Shown: one piece after another, positions 25,706 through 35,535 of the stretch | How the letters are laid out: each line of letters starts with the position of its first letter | Position numbering within the stretch: the first letter of the stretch is position 1 | The notes under the pieces: generated by a model | Databases searched by the model: none | Seen by the model: only the letters and a program-made list of their open reading frames with translations | What the model was told of the DNA's origin: nothing | NCBI GenBank assembly: GCA_013214575.1 | Contig: JABSSD010000004.1 | Span: forward strand, 1-64,000 | Length of the DNA stretch: 64,000 nucleotides | Reading direction: 5' to 3' | From: Paracoccaceae bacterium | GTDB taxonomy: Bacteria > Pseudomonadota > Alphaproteobacteria > Rhodobacterales > Rhodobacteraceae | Made by a program: the position numbers and the translations under genes

Positions 25706-26541
25706 TTGATCCCCTTGAAGAAACGATCGCTACGCCAGGTCCAGAAGTACAGCATCGAACGGCCCGCAGATGAGAACATAATACGGTCCGCGCGGCCGAT
25801 CAGGTTTTCATAAGGCACAAAGCCAACGCCACCCGCCGATTGCGGCACCCGGCTATCGGTCGAGTTATCCCGGTTGTCACCCATAAAGAAATAATGCCCG
25901 TCCGGCACCAGATACACACCGGTATGATCGGTGGACTGATTGCCGATGTTGAGGATAGCATGTTCGACCCCATTCGGCAGGACCTCGATCTGGCGCGTCT
26001 TCCTGCAGGTTCCACCGTCCCCCACTGCCGCATCGTTCTGGCAGCGCGGGAACCGCCCCTGTGGCCCCTGCCGCTGCATGACTTCTTCGAAATCAGCCGC
26101 CTCTTTCAAGGCAACCGGCTTGTCGTTGATGAACAGAACACCGTTTTTGACCTGGATCTTATCGCCCGGCAGACCAATCAACCGCTTGATAAAGTCGGTG
26201 TTGTTCACCGGGTGCCGAAACACCGCCACATCGCCACGTTCCGGCGTACCGCCGAACAGTCGGGTATTGTCTCCGTCCAGAAAACCACAGATGTCTTCGG
26301 CGTCTATGTCGATGCCAAGGCCGCCAATTTTCACACTGGGACAGGAGGCATAGGAATAGCCATAGGCCATCTTGTTGACGAACAGGAAATCGCCGATCAA
26401 CAGAGTTTCCTTCATCGATCCGGACGGGATCCAGAACGGTTGAAAAAACAGGGTGCGGAAAACACCGGCAATCAACAGCGCATAAACAATGGTTTTGATC
26501 GTCTCGACGATCGAATTTCCGGCTTGGACTTTGGTCGCCAT
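25702..26541 (-). CDS. lepB: Signal peptidase I
   Basis: LepB removes signal peptides at the outer face of the inner membrane using a Ser/Lys dyad. The 279-residue product has one N-terminal membrane anchor (about 10-32), [13 protein letters not shown] with nucleophile Ser42, [13 protein letters not shown] with general base Lys119, and [17 protein letters not shown] (box E). An insert with several cysteines (CPSVK, CGFL, RCQND, TCRKT) lies between the catalytic boxes. It heads the lepB-rnc-era coupled set. Confidence 0.97.
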   Translation of the reverse strand: MATKVQAGNSIVETIKTIVYALLIAGVFRTLFFQPFWIPSGSMKETLLIGDFLFVNKMAYGYSYASCPSVKIGGLGIDIDAEDICGFLDGDNTRLFGGTPERGDVAVFRHPVNNTDFIKRLIGLPGDKIQVKNGVLFINDKPVALKEAADFEEVMQRQGPQGRFPRCQNDAAVGDGGTCRKTRQIEVLPNGVEHAILNIGNQSTDHTGVYLVPDGHYFFMGDNRDNSTDSRVPQSAGGVGFVPYENLIGRADRIMFSSAGRSMLYFWTWRSDRFFKGIK

Positions 26542-26598
26542 CAGGCACTCCGGTTCTAAAATAGGTCCGAGGCTACATGCGGCCCTGATGGGGGTAAG

Positions 26599-27030
26599 TC
26601 AAGCTTGGCTGCTCTGCTCCGCCGCAAGACCGGCAATCACCCGCGCCTCGATCACCACAAAGGCCTGCGCCCAGGGGTGATCATCGGTCAGGGTCACATG
26701 GATCACCGCTTCGTGCCCCGGCGGCGTCATCTCACCCAAGCGGGTGGCGGCCCAGCCGGTGACATGCATCACCGGTTGGCCACTGCGCAGGTTGCTGACC
26801 GCCATGTCCTTCCAGGCGATGCCCATGCGCAGCCCGGTGCCCAGAGCCTTGGAGCAGGCTTCTTTGGCGGCCCAGCGTTTGGCATAGGTACCCGCCACAT
26901 CCAGACGGCGCTCTGCCTTGCGCTGCTCGGTCGAGGTGAAAACCCGATTTTTAAACCGGTCGCCAAACCGGTCCAGCGTGCGTTGTATCCGCTCAATATT
27001 GGCGAGATCAGTGCCGATGCCAAGGATCAT
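26599..27030 (-). CDS. acpS: Holo-[acyl-carrier-protein] synthase
   Basis: AcpS transfers 4'-phosphopantetheine from CoA to ACP. The 143-residue product begins [16 protein letters not shown] (Mg-binding Asp8) and has [18 protein letters not shown], the second family signature. It follows pdxJ by 73 bp, and that gap holds two perfect hairpins. It precedes lepB on the same strand. Confidence 0.96.
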   Translation of the reverse strand: MILGIGTDLANIERIQRTLDRFGDRFKNRVFTSTEQRKAERRLDVAGTYAKRWAAKEACSKALGTGLRMGIAWKDMAVSNLRSGQPVMHVTGWAATRLGEMTPPGHEAVIHVTLTDDHPWAQAFVVIEARVIAGLAAEQSSQA

Positions 27031-27050
27031 GGTCGGCCTCCGTAACTGCC

Positions 27051-27070
27051 CGGAATTTTTGAAAATTCCG
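27051..27070. other. Perfect dyad 1 between pdxJ and acpS
   Basis: CGGAATTTT (27051-27059) and AAAATTCCG (27062-27070) are perfect inverted copies with a 2-nt centre. The loop is too short for a normal RNA hairpin without losing base pairs, so an operator or a duplex-level signal is possible. Confidence 0.6.
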
Positions 27071-27072
27071 AT

Positions 27073-27094
27073 CCGTTTTCTGGCAAGAAAACGG
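27073..27094. other. Perfect dyad 2 between pdxJ and acpS
   Basis: CCGTTTTCT (27073-27081) and AGAAAACGG (27086-27094) pair perfectly around a 4-nt loop, only 2 bp from dyad 1. On the minus strand the order is pdxJ stop, dyad 2, dyad 1, acpS Shine-Dalgarno. It may attenuate acpS expression or mark mRNA processing. Confidence 0.6.
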
Positions 27095-27103
27095 CGAGCC
27101 CCA

Positions 27104-27850
27104 TCAGCCTCGCGCCTCGTCCATCAGGCGGCGCATTTCATGAACCGCAGGGGTTAGCCCCCTGAAAATCGCCTCACCAATCAGGAAATGACCAATGTTC
27201 AATTCCTGCACCTCGGGGAAAGCCGCAATAGGGCCAACGCAGTCATAGGTCAGCCCGTGGCCCGCATGGACCTCCAACCCCAGAGAATGGGCATAGGTTG
27301 ACATCTTGCGAAGACTATCCAGCTCCGTATCGCGCAGCTGGAAATCACCCTCCGCATGGGCATCACAATAGGCCCCCACATGCAGTTCGACGATATCGGC
27401 ACCAATCCGATGCGCCGCCTCGATCTGCTTTTGATCGGCGGCGACAAAAATCGAAATCCGGCAACCTGCGTCGCGTAACGGCGCGATGAAATGCGCCAGT
27501 TTGTTTTCCTCACGCGCCACTTCCAGCCCGCCTTCGGTGGTGCGCTCTTCGCGTTTCTCGGGCACGATGCAGACCGCGTGGGGCTTGTGCCGCAGCGCAA
27601 TCGCCTGCATTTCATCGGTGGCCGCCATTTCAAAATTCAACGGCACCGTCAGCGCCTGCATAAGGCCTTCGATATCCGCGTCCATGATATGACGGCGATC
27701 CTCGCGCAGGTGGGCGGTGATGCCATCAACGCCGGCCTCTTCCGCCATTTTTGCAGCCCGTACCGGATCTGGATAAGCGCCGCCGCGCGCGTTGCGCACC
27801 GTCGCCACGTGATCGATGTTAAGCCCCAGCCGCAGAGAATTTTCAGCCAT
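27104..27850 (-). CDS. pdxJ: Pyridoxine 5'-phosphate synthase
   Basis: PdxJ condenses 1-deoxyxylulose 5-phosphate with 3-amino-2-oxopropyl phosphate to pyridoxine 5'-phosphate. The 248-residue TIM barrel has [16 protein letters not shown] near the N-terminus, [40 protein letters not shown] and EVHAGHGL, all family blocks. The start ATG 27850 fits the usual N-terminus; the longer frame to 27904 is unlikely. It is upstream of acpS in the common pdxJ-acpS pair. Confidence 0.97.
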   Translation of the reverse strand: MAENSLRLGLNIDHVATVRNARGGAYPDPVRAAKMAEEAGVDGITAHLREDRRHIMDADIEGLMQALTVPLNFEMAATDEMQAIALRHKPHAVCIVPEKREERTTEGGLEVAREENKLAHFIAPLRDAGCRISIFVAADQKQIEAAHRIGADIVELHVGAYCDAHAEGDFQLRDTELDSLRKMSTYAHSLGLEVHAGHGLTYDCVGPIAAFPEVQELNIGHFLIGEAIFRGLTPAVHEMRRLMDEARG

Positions 27851-27922
27851 TGATATCCGTCCTAAAATGCCCAGTTTGGCCTGACAGTAGACCGCCAGAC
27901 GCAAAGAGCAAACTGCAAAATC

Positions 27923-28618
27923 CTACGGTATCCTATGCGAGGCCACTTTGATCGAAACCGCGGTGCCGGGGAGGCCGTTTTCCACCTTCGCCCGCGCTTT
28001 GATCGCCTTGAATTTGGCTTTGATCTTAGAGCGGCGGCGGTGCTGATAGGCCCGGATCAGCGGCACACTGAGACCATAGCAGACCGTCGCCGCGACCAGA
28101 CCGGGGATCACCCCGCCGATCAGATAGGGCAGAAACACCTCGTTGTAGAATATCTGCAACCCATGCCAGTCCGCCTCGCGGTCCGAGATCAGCGCCAGCA
28201 GATTGTTCCACAGATCCTTGCTGACCCCAAAGAACTTGCCGATCAGCGAATGATCCACCTCGGTGTCAAATTCGGTGCCCAGCAACCAGTGGCCGGTTTG
28301 CAGCGATGCTACTCCGATCGGCACATAAGTCAGCGGATTGCCAAAAAAGGTGCCGCTCAGCGCCGCCAGGATATTGCCGTTGAACAACCGCGCCAACATC
28401 ACCGCCACCACAAAATGCAGCCCGTAGAACGGCGTAAAGGCAGTGAACACCCCCGCCGCGATGCCACGCGCAATGCGTTCCGGCGAATCAGGCAGCCGCC
28501 GCACCCGGTGCTTTACGTAATGGAATGCGCGCGTCCAACCGCCACGCGGCCAGAGAAAATCCGCAGTCGCACGCAGCGGCGAACGTCGGTCACGGCGCCT
28601 GAATACCAACGATTGCAT
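27923..28618 (-). CDS. DUF2062 domain membrane protein
   Basis: The 231-residue product has a basic N-terminus, then RIARGIAAGVFTAFTPFYGLHFVVAVMLA and FGNPLTYVP, the DUF2062 pattern. Two or three hydrophobic helices and a basic C-terminal tail follow. The family is found in many proteobacteria with no firm function. It lies between rsh and pdxJ in the same minus-strand run. Confidence 0.86.
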   Translation of the reverse strand: MQSLVFRRRDRRSPLRATADFLWPRGGWTRAFHYVKHRVRRLPDSPERIARGIAAGVFTAFTPFYGLHFVVAVMLARLFNGNILAALSGTFFGNPLTYVPIGVASLQTGHWLLGTEFDTEVDHSLIGKFFGVSKDLWNNLLALISDREADWHGLQIFYNEVFLPYLIGGVIPGLVAATVCYGLSVPLIRAYQHRRRSKIKAKFKAIKARAKVENGLPGTAVSIKVASHRIP

Positions 28619-28663
28619 CCTTCCAAGTTGTGGCCCCGATTAAGGTCCAGTTAGTGGCCCCAC

Positions 28664-30808
28664 TTAGCGCTGGGGCTTCTCGTTTGCGCTCTGTTTCGCG
28701 GGATAATCCCGCAGCCGTTCAACCGCGGCCACGTCATTTTCGGCCTCCAGCATCAAAATCAGCGAATGCAACTGCTCAACATCACGCAGTTCGACGTTTA
28801 TCACCAAACGGTAAAAGTCTGGTTTCCGGTCGATAAATTCCAAGTCCGAGATATTGGCCTTTTTCTCGCCAATCAATGTGCAAATTCGTCCCAGTACCCC
28901 GGCATCATTACCTATGGTCAACCCCAGGGTCACGCCGTAAACCGCAGGGTGATTGCCGCTATGCCAATGCAAGTCTACCCAGCGCTCTGGCTGATCTTCG
29001 TAATTGCTCAGATGGTCACAATCTGCTGCATGAACCACCACACCGCGACCGCGATAGGTGATCCCGATGATACGCTCACCGGGCAGCGGCTGACAGCAGG
29101 CGGCGCGTTCAAAGCTTTGCCCCGGCTCCAGGCCGATCACCGCGCGGCGCGGAGAGATCTCATCGCTCTTGTCGGGAACCAGATCCGGGTAAACCGCCTG
29201 CACCACATCATGGCCGGTGATTTCAGCAGACCCAAGACGCGCCAGCAGTTCATGGGCGTTGCCCAGCCGCAGGGCCCGCGCCGCAGTCTCCAGCGTTTTA
29301 TCGGTGGCCTTGCGGCCAACATGCTCAAACGCCGACCGCGCAAGTTCATGACCCAGCTTGACAAACCGCTCGCGGTCCTCGTCCCGCAAGGCCCGGCGGA
29401 TGGCGGTCCTTGCCTTGCCGGTGGTGGCAATCTCCAGCCAGCTGACCTGAGGCGTCTGACCTTCGGCGGTGATGATCTCCACCGATTGGCCATTGCGCAG
29501 CCGGGTCCACAGTGGCACCCGGATGGCATCCACCTTGGCCCCGACACAGGCATGACCGATCCTGGTGTGGATCGCATAGGCATAGTCGATCGGCGTCGCC
29601 CCCTTGGGCAGCTTGATCACATCACCCTTGGGGGTGAAGCAGAACACCTGATCCGAATACATCTCCAGCTTGACCGCCTCGAGGAACTCGTCGTGATCCT
29701 CTTCGGCATCGAACTGTTCGGTCAGCGAGGCAATCCATTTGGCCGGGTCCACCGCAAAGGGGTTCTGAGTGCGCACCCCATCCCGGTACGACCAATGGGC
29801 CGCCACCCCGGTTTCGGCAACATCATGCATCTGCCGGGTGCGAATCTGCACCTCGACCCGCTTGCCGTCGCGCCCCGACACCGTGGTGTGGATCGACCGG
29901 TAGCCGTTTGATTTCGGCTGGCTGATATAATCCTTGAACCGTCCCGGCACCGCCCGCCAGCGCTGGTGAATGGCGCCCAGAGTGCGATAGCTGTCTTCCT
30001 CGGTGGCGGTGATGATGCGGAACCCATAGATGTCGGACAGCCGCGAGAAGCCCTGATCCTTTTCCTGCATCTTGCGCCAGATCGAATAGGGTTTCTTGGC
30101 GCGGCCAAACACTTCGGCTTCGATGCCCGCCTTTTCCAGCTCGCTGCGCATATCTCCGGTGATACGATGGATCACATCGCCGGTTTCGCGTTGCAGGGTG
30201 ATAAAGCGGCGAATGATCGACTGGCGGCCCTCGGGGTTGAGCACCCGAAAGGCAAGATCCTCCAGCTCTTCGCGCATCCACTGCATCCCCATGCGACCGG
30301 CCAGCGGCGCATAGATATCCATCGTCTCATGGGCTTTTTGCGCCTGCTTGTCCGGCCGCATCGCCTTGATGGTGCGCATATTGTGCAACCGGTCGGCCAG
30401 CTTGACCAGAATCACCCGCAGGTCCTTGGACATCGCCATGAACAGCTTGCGAAAATTCTCGGCCTGTTTGGTTTCCCGGCTGGACAGCTGCAGGTTGGTC
30501 AGCTTGGTGACCCCGTCGACCAGTTCGGCGACCTCTTTGCCGAACCGTTCCGCGACCTCTTCGTAGTTGGCCTTGGTGTCTTCGATGGTGTCATGCAGCA
30601 GCGCGGTGATGATGGTGGCATCATCCAGCCGCTGTTCGGTCAGGATGGCAGCAACCGCAACCGGATGGGTGAAATAGGGTTCACCCGAATGCCGGAACTG
30701 ACCCGAATGCATCTCTTCACCATAGGCAAAAGCCTCGGCGAGCCGCTCTTCGTTGGTCTTGGGATTGTAGTTGCGGACCAGCGCAATCAGATCTTCAGTT
30801 GATATCAT
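28664..30808 (-). CDS. Bifunctional (p)ppGpp synthetase/hydrolase (RelA/SpoT family)
   Basis: This is the stringent-response enzyme of alphaproteobacteria (Rsh), which makes and degrades (p)ppGpp. The 714-residue product has an HD hydrolase domain (HPVAVAAIL, ALLHDTIEDT near 70-79, KLADRLHNMRT near 143), a synthetase domain (GRAKKPYSIWRKM, YRSIHTTV, VEVQIRT), a TGS domain (DVIKLPKGATPIDYAYAIH) and a C-terminal ACT domain. The HD residues are intact, so hydrolysis is expected. It lies downstream of rpoZ by 32 bp, the same order as in many proteobacteria. Confidence 0.97.
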   Translation of the reverse strand: MISTEDLIALVRNYNPKTNEERLAEAFAYGEEMHSGQFRHSGEPYFTHPVAVAAILTEQRLDDATIITALLHDTIEDTKANYEEVAERFGKEVAELVDGVTKLTNLQLSSRETKQAENFRKLFMAMSKDLRVILVKLADRLHNMRTIKAMRPDKQAQKAHETMDIYAPLAGRMGMQWMREELEDLAFRVLNPEGRQSIIRRFITLQRETGDVIHRITGDMRSELEKAGIEAEVFGRAKKPYSIWRKMQEKDQGFSRLSDIYGFRIITATEEDSYRTLGAIHQRWRAVPGRFKDYISQPKSNGYRSIHTTVSGRDGKRVEVQIRTRQMHDVAETGVAAHWSYRDGVRTQNPFAVDPAKWIASLTEQFDAEEDHDEFLEAVKLEMYSDQVFCFTPKGDVIKLPKGATPIDYAYAIHTRIGHACVGAKVDAIRVPLWTRLRNGQSVEIITAEGQTPQVSWLEIATTGKARTAIRRALRDEDRERFVKLGHELARSAFEHVGRKATDKTLETAARALRLGNAHELLARLGSAEITGHDVVQAVYPDLVPDKSDEISPRRAVIGLEPGQSFERAACCQPLPGERIIGITYRGRGVVVHAADCDHLSNYEDQPERWVDLHWHSGNHPAVYGVTLGLTIGNDAGVLGRICTLIGEKKANISDLEFIDRKPDFYRLVINVELRDVEQLHSLILMLEAENDVAAVERLRDYPAKQSANEKPQR

Positions 30809-30840
30809 TTCCGGTCCGCAGCCTTATTTATATATGCGGC

Positions 30841-31194
30841 TCAGCCCTGTCCTTGGGCTTCCATCAGCGCCCGAAGAAGCTTTTCTTCGGACATGTCATC
30901 ATCGGCCGGCTTGTCAGCCTCGCCACCCATCAACAGAGCCATCGAATCTTCTTCGGGCTCATCGACTTCGATCTGTGTCTGGTTGCTTTCGATCAGCCGT
31001 TCACGCAGCGCATCGGCGCTTTGTGTTTCGTCGGCGATTTCCCGCAGGGACACGACAGGGTTCTTGTCATTGTCACGCTCAACGGTGATCGGCGCACCGG
31101 CCGCAATCTCACGGGCGCGGTGGGCTGCCAGCAACACCAGCTCAAAGCGGTTGGGAACTTTATCAACGCAGTCTTCAACCGTTACGCGGGCCAT
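30841..31194 (-). CDS. rpoZ: DNA-directed RNA polymerase omega subunit
   Basis: Omega helps assemble RNA polymerase and forms part of a ppGpp site. The 117-residue product starts [20 protein letters not shown] and has [12 protein letters not shown], the family hallmark, followed by an acidic C-terminal tail. ATG 31194 is chosen over the longer frame by alignment to the usual start. It is immediately upstream of rsh, which links the ppGpp enzyme with its polymerase partner. Confidence 0.97.
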   Translation of the reverse strand: MARVTVEDCVDKVPNRFELVLLAAHRAREIAAGAPITVERDNDKNPVVSLREIADETQSADALRERLIESNQTQIEVDEPEEDSMALLMGGEADKPADDDMSEEKLLRALMEAQGQG

Positions 31195-31287
31195 CAGCGA
31201 CTCTCCAAATGAGTAAGGATCCAGAACGCTGGTGTGTAAGCCCGATTCCGCGCCGTGACAAGCGTTGAATACCACAGTTTTGCCCGG

Positions 31288-31869
31288 TCATAGCGGCTGC
31301 ACCTCTGCAACCGCAGCTTTTGGCAGGGCGGCCAGCATTTCAAGCGCCGACAGACCCAGCACCGGATGCCGCCACTCCGGGGCGATGTCGCACAGCGGCA
31401 CCAGCACAAAGCCACGATCCTGCAGGCGCGGGTGTGGCAATATCAGCTGCTCAGGCGCCCGGCGTGCCTGAGCAGCCAGCGGCAGAGCCTGCCAGTGCCG
31501 ATAGGTGGCCAGATCAGGCGACACCTGATCCTCGCGGGCAATGAGATCCAGATCCAGGGTCCGCATTCCCCAACGCTGCTCCCGAACCCGGGCAAACTGC
31601 GCCTCCACATCATGCAAAATCGCCAACAGATCCGCTGACGAGATATCCGTACTGAGCTGTATTACCGCATTGACATAGTCGGGCCCCGCCCCAGCGGGGA
31701 AACACGGCGTGTGAAAAAAGCGAGACAGTAACTGTACATACAATCCGCGACGGGAAAGCTCTGCAATAGCAGAGACTAACGTGCTTTGCGGCGCTCCGGC
31801 CGCCGAGGGCAGGTTGCCGCCGAGCGCTATTAACGATTTTGACCGGAATTCGGTCATTTTTGACCCCAT
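31288..31869 (-). CDS. folK: 2-amino-4-hydroxy-6-hydroxymethyldihydropteridine pyrophosphokinase
   Basis: FolK transfers pyrophosphate from ATP to the hydroxymethyl pterin in folate synthesis. The 193-residue product has ALGGNLPSAAG near the N-terminus, then VREQRWGMRTLDLDLIA, which holds the conserved Arg-Trp and DLDL metal-binding aspartates, and LILPHPRLQDRGFVLVPL. The start is ATG 31869, with ATG 31857 possible; neither has a strong Shine-Dalgarno. It is divergent from the NYN gene. Confidence 0.95.
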   Translation of the reverse strand: MGSKMTEFRSKSLIALGGNLPSAAGAPQSTLVSAIAELSRRGLYVQLLSRFFHTPCFPAGAGPDYVNAVIQLSTDISSADLLAILHDVEAQFARVREQRWGMRTLDLDLIAREDQVSPDLATYRHWQALPLAAQARRAPEQLILPHPRLQDRGFVLVPLCDIAPEWRHPVLGLSALEMLAALPKAAVAEVQPL

Positions 31870-31996
31870 TTCATATATGCATTACTCTTGCAGCAAGTGG
31901 CAAATAACTTACATTAAGTCCACTCGCATCGTGTAATTTTAGCATTCACTCACGGACCACTCAGCAAGGTGCGATTTATACCGGAAGGACATTATT

Positions 31997-32569
31997 ATGT
32001 TTTACAAAGACGAACGGCTAGCGCTGTTCATCGATGGGTCGAATCTTTATGCTGCAGCCAAGGCGCTCGGCTTTGATATCGATTACAAGTTATTGCGTCA
32101 GGAATTCATGCGCCGTGGCAAGATGCTGCGGGCGTTCTACTACACTGCGCTGCTTGAAAACGATGAATATTCGCCGATCCGGCCGCTGGTAGACTGGTTG
32201 CATTACAATGGTTTTACCATGGTGACCAAACCCGCCAAGGAATACACCGATAGCATGGGCCGCCGTAAGGTTAAGGGCAACATGGATATCGAACTGGCTG
32301 TGGACGCTATGGAACTGGCGTCGCGCGTTGATCACATTGTGCTGTTTTCCGGGGATGGGGATTTCCGGCCGCTGGTTGCCAGCTTGCAGCGTCAAGGTGT
32401 TCGGGTGTCGGTGGTGTCTACCATTCGCAGCCAACCGCCGATGATTTCAGATGAACTGCGCCGTCAGGCCGACAATTTCATCGAACTCGAAGAGCTGAAG
32501 GATGTTATTGGGCGTCCTCCACGCGAAATACCTGCCGAAGATCGCAGTGTTGCCTTTGCTGGCAAGTAA
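31997..32569 (+). CDS. NYN domain (LabA/DUF88-like) protein
   Basis: The 190-residue product is a PIN-like NYN domain: LALFIDGSNLYAAAK (Asp13), KGNMDIELAVDAMELA and VLFSGDGDFRPLVASL supply the acidic cluster expected of a metal-dependent RNase. The C-terminus, with QADNFIELEELKDVIGRPP, follows the LabA pattern. RNA cleavage is inferred from the fold; the target is unknown. It is divergent from folK and ends with its own stem-loop. Confidence 0.88.
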   Translation: MFYKDERLALFIDGSNLYAAAKALGFDIDYKLLRQEFMRRGKMLRAFYYTALLENDEYSPIRPLVDWLHYNGFTMVTKPAKEYTDSMGRRKVKGNMDIELAVDAMELASRVDHIVLFSGDGDFRPLVASLQRQGVRVSVVSTIRSQPPMISDELRRQADNFIELEELKDVIGRPPREIPAEDRSVAFAGK

Positions 32570-32603
32570 CGCGTCTCAAGTCCCTTGAGGTGACGATCAA
32601 ACA

Positions 32604-32627
32604 GGCGCCGGGTGAAAATCCGGCGCC
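32604..32627 (+). terminator. Stem-loop after the NYN gene
   Basis: GGCGCCGG (32604-32611) pairs with CCGGCGCC (32620-32627) over GTGAAAAT. It lies between the convergent NYN and cytochrome c genes. It has no U-tract, so termination efficiency is uncertain. Confidence 0.55.
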
Positions 32628-32658
32628 CTGAGTGGCCCTGCCGACCCGCAGCCCCTGG

Positions 32659-33120
32659 TCAGCCTTCGGCCTGCGCATTGATTTCATTGTGGCGCTCGAT
32701 GATCTCAGGCGGCCAGCTGCTTTTGATAAAGGCCAGCACCGCCAGAATATCCTGTTCGCTCAGCACGTCTTGATACCCCTGCATGCGACTGCGATAGCCG
32801 GACCCCACCAGAGCCGCCGTCCCCTGCCGGGTGATCGCCAAGAGCTGGGCGTCGCCATGGTGCCAGCTGTGACCGGTCACGTCATGCGGCGGTGCCGGCA
32901 AATACCCTTCTGCATCGCGGTCCCGCCAATTTTCCTGCCCCTGCAACTGTTCCCCGTGGCAGCTGGCGCAATTCTCCTGATACAGCTCCGCTCCGCGTGC
33001 CACAGCCGCCGCGTCCTGATACGGCAGCTGTCCAGCCGCTTGAGCGCCCGCGCTCTGGCTCCACAGCAAAGCGGTCACTGCCACCAGCGCAATCGCGACG
33101 CCACCCAAAATAATTTTCAT
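32659..33120 (-). CDS. Periplasmic class I c-type cytochrome
   Basis: The 153-residue product has an N-terminal signal sequence or anchor (about 1-27) and one heme-binding CASCH motif near residue 52, after [11 protein letters not shown] distal Met is available in [28 protein letters not shown], typical of cytochrome c6/c551-like domains. An electron-transfer role in the periplasm is expected; the partner is unknown. It is divergent from ispH and convergent with the NYN gene. Confidence 0.92.
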   Translation of the reverse strand: MKIILGGVAIALVAVTALLWSQSAGAQAAGQLPYQDAAAVARGAELYQENCASCHGEQLQGQENWRDRDAEGYLPAPPHDVTGHSWHHGDAQLLAITRQGTAALVGSGYRSRMQGYQDVLSEQDILAVLAFIKSSWPPEIIERHNEINAQAEG

Positions 33121-33258
33121 TGCCGGTCCTTTTCACCTCAGTTTTACTCCCAGCTGGCGCCTTCCCGCGCTGGAAGCTCCAATCACATCGCCGCGATCCC
33201 CTCTGCCTATGGACCTGACGCCGCGAAAGCCGTAGCTCTGCACCCCAAGGAGACCGCC

Positions 33259-34209
33259 ATGACCAAGCCCGCCCTTATCCTGTACCTCGCCGCCCCGCGC
33301 GGATTTTGCGCCGGCGTCGACCGGGCAATCAAGATCGTTGAAATGGCAATCGAGAAATGGGGTGCCCCGGTCTATGTGCGCCATGAGATCGTCCATAACA
33401 AGTTTGTGGTGGACGGTCTGCGCGACAAGGGCGCGGTATTTGTCGAAGAGCTGGCGGATTGCCCCGACGACCGGCCAGTGATCTTTTCCGCCCATGGGGT
33501 TCCCAAATCGGTGCCGGCGGCGGCCTCATTGCGCCAGATGATCTATGTGGATGCCACCTGCCCGCTGGTCTCCAAGGTGCATATCGAGGCGCAGCGCCAC
33601 GCGGCTTCCGGATTGCAGATGATTATGATCGGTCACAAGGGCCACCCGGAAACAATCGGCACCATGGGCCAGCTTGCCGAGGGCGAGGTCCTGCTGGTGG
33701 AAACCGTCGGAGACGTGGCCACTGTTGCGGTGCGCGACCCAAACCAACTGGCCTTTGTCACCCAGACCACCCTGTCGGTCGATGACACCAGAGACATCGT
33801 GGCCGCGTTGCACGCCCGCTTTCCCGCCATCATCGGCCCCCACAAGGAAGACATCTGTTACGCCACCACCAACCGCCAGGAGGCGGTGAAAACGGTGGCC
33901 CCCAAAAGCGACGCTTTGCTGGTGGTCGGGGCGCCAAACTCCTCAAATTCGCGCCGCCTGGTCGAGGTCGGCGCCAAGGCCGGATGCAAATACACGCAAC
34001 TGGTGCAGCGGGCTGAAAATATCGACTGGCGCGCCCTTGAAGGCATCCGCAGCATCGCCATCACCGCCGGCGCCTCGGCCCCCGAACTGCTGGTGGACGA
34101 GGTGATCGACGCCTTCCGCAGCCGCTATGACGTCACCGTCGAAGTGGTGGAAACCGCCATTGAGAATATCGAGTTCAAAGTCCCCCGCGTGCTGCGCCAA
34201 CCGGCCTAA
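33259..34209 (+). CDS. ispH: 4-hydroxy-3-methylbut-2-enyl diphosphate reductase
   Basis: IspH (LytB) is the [4Fe-4S] enzyme that makes IPP and DMAPP at the end of the MEP pathway. The 316-residue product starts [20 protein letters not shown] with cluster Cys17; further cluster cysteines are in VDATCPLV and AGCKYTQ. It also has [30 protein letters not shown], and [16 protein letters not shown]. An AAGGAGA Shine-Dalgarno fixes ATG 33259. The frame stays open far upstream through the antisense of the cytochrome gene; that extension is not coding. Confidence 0.98.
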   Translation: MTKPALILYLAAPRGFCAGVDRAIKIVEMAIEKWGAPVYVRHEIVHNKFVVDGLRDKGAVFVEELADCPDDRPVIFSAHGVPKSVPAAASLRQMIYVDATCPLVSKVHIEAQRHAASGLQMIMIGHKGHPETIGTMGQLAEGEVLLVETVGDVATVAVRDPNQLAFVTQTTLSVDDTRDIVAALHARFPAIIGPHKEDICYATTNRQEAVKTVAPKSDALLVVGAPNSSNSRRLVEVGAKAGCKYTQLVQRAENIDWRALEGIRSIAITAGASAPELLVDEVIDAFRSRYDVTVEVVETAIENIEFKVPRVLRQPA

Positions 34210-34291
34210 CCCCTCGCGTCAAAGCCTGTGACAGACCGTCAACGCCGTGTTAGGCCTTGGCGATTGATGTCTCATATTCGGAGCCCCTTTG

Positions 34292-34906
34292 ATGATTTCC
34301 CTGCATTTCCTGCTGACCGCCTTTGTCGTCGTCCTGGCCCCCGGAACTGGGGTAATTTACACGCTGGCGCTTGGGCTGGGTCAGGGTCGACAGGCCGCAT
34401 TTTGGGCCGCATTGGGATGCACATTTGGCATTGTTCCGCATCTAGCCGCTGCAACCCTTGGTCTCGCAGCCGTCCTGCACAGCTCAGCCCTGATGTTCCA
34501 GATCGTCAAAATTGCAGGCGTACTGTATCTGCTGTACTTGGCATGGCAGGCCCTGAAATCTGGTGGCGCACTTGCCATCACCTCACAACGCACCACCCAA
34601 TCCGGCCTGAGAATCGCTCAGCGTGGTGCCCTGATCAACATTCTGAACCCCAAGCTTTCGATCTTCTTTCTGGCCCTGCTGCCGCCATTTCTCAGCGGCA
34701 ACCCTGCATCAGCCACTCTGGAAATGACCCTGCTTGGCTCGGTTTTCATGGCGCTGACCTTTGTGATCTTTGTGCTCTACGGGTTGTTCGCCGCCAACGC
34801 GCGCGATTACGTGCTGGGGTCGGAACGGGTGCTGGCTTGGCTCAATCGTGGTTTCGCCGCCATCTTTGCGGGTCTGGCCGCCCGTCTGGCCGTAGAGCGC
34901 GCCTGA
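34292..34906 (+). CDS. LysE/RhtB family amino acid exporter
   Basis: The 204-residue integral membrane protein has about six hydrophobic segments. APGTGVIYTLALGLGQGRQAAF near the N-terminus and LKIAGVLYLLYLAWQAL-like sequence (KIAGVLYLLYLAWQALKSG) are LysE-family hallmarks, and FLNILNPK-type ALINILNPKLSIFFLA is the third block. It should export amino acids or derivatives; the substrate is unknown. I use ATG 34292 rather than the overlapping TTG 34289. Confidence 0.9.
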   Translation: MISLHFLLTAFVVVLAPGTGVIYTLALGLGQGRQAAFWAALGCTFGIVPHLAAATLGLAAVLHSSALMFQIVKIAGVLYLLYLAWQALKSGGALAITSQRTTQSGLRIAQRGALINILNPKLSIFFLALLPPFLSGNPASATLEMTLLGSVFMALTFVIFVLYGLFAANARDYVLGSERVLAWLNRGFAAIFAGLAARLAVERA

Positions 34907-34929
34907 GACCTTCTTAAATTGGAGCACAC

Positions 34930-35535
34930 ATGACCGACCGCGAAACAATGGATGTCTACGCCAAAGCAGCCGGCGACTACGCGAAAAACTTCGCCAACAC
35001 CAAAGATATCGATATGAACCAGGAGGCCGATCTTGACGCCTTTTTTGCGCGGGTTCCCAAAGGTGGCTTGGTTCTCGACCTCGGATGCGGCCCCGGCCAA
35101 TGGGCCGCCCGGCTGCGCGATGGGGGCCTGATCGTCGACGCAACCGACGCCTCTCCTGAAATGGTAGAGCTCGCCAAAGCCAACTATGGATTGGATGCAA
35201 AACTTGCCACTTTCGAGGAGCTGACCGTTGAAGACCACTATGACGGCATATGGGCCAATTTCAGCCTGCTGCACGCCTCTCGCGCTGATTTTCCCGGCCA
35301 CTTGAAACGCGTTAACCGCGCCTTGCACCCCGGCGGTTGCCTTTCCATCGGTATGAAACTTGGCACCGGCGAACACCGCGACAGGCTTGGCCGCTTCTAT
35401 GCCTATTACCGAGAAGACGAGCTGCGCGCACGGCTCACCGAGGCTGGCTTCAAAGTAACCCGCTCAAGGGTTGGAAATGGCAAAGGATTGGCTGGCAGTG
35501 ACGATGCCTTCGTAGTAATGACCGCGCATGTCTGA
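34930..35535 (+). CDS. Class I SAM-dependent methyltransferase
   Basis: The 201-residue product has the SAM motif [16 protein letters not shown] near 49-63, motif [17 protein letters not shown] and motif [17 protein letters not shown]. The substrate cannot be deduced. The N-terminal [15 protein letters not shown] resembles other ubiE/COQ5-type or Tam-like enzymes. It follows the LysE gene by 23 bp and overlaps rnhA by 8 bp, so it is translationally coupled to rnhA. Confidence 0.88.
   Translation: MTDRETMDVYAKAAGDYAKNFANTKDIDMNQEADLDAFFARVPKGGLVLDLGCGPGQWAARLRDGGLIVDATDASPEMVELAKANYGLDAKLATFEELTVEDHYDGIWANFSLLHASRADFPGHLKRVNRALHPGGCLSIGMKLGTGEHRDRLGRFYAYYREDELRARLTEAGFKVTRSRVGNGKGLAGSDDAFVVMTAHV

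Noticed and set aside
32632-33258. N-terminal extension of about 209 codons in frame with ispH
   Set aside because: IspH proteins begin near [15 protein letters not shown]; the extension is the antisense of the cytochrome c gene, and AAGGAGA marks the true start.
34228-34917. 229-aa plus-strand frame overlapping the LysE gene
   Set aside because: It is out of frame with the convincing LysE-family membrane protein and has shadow-like composition.
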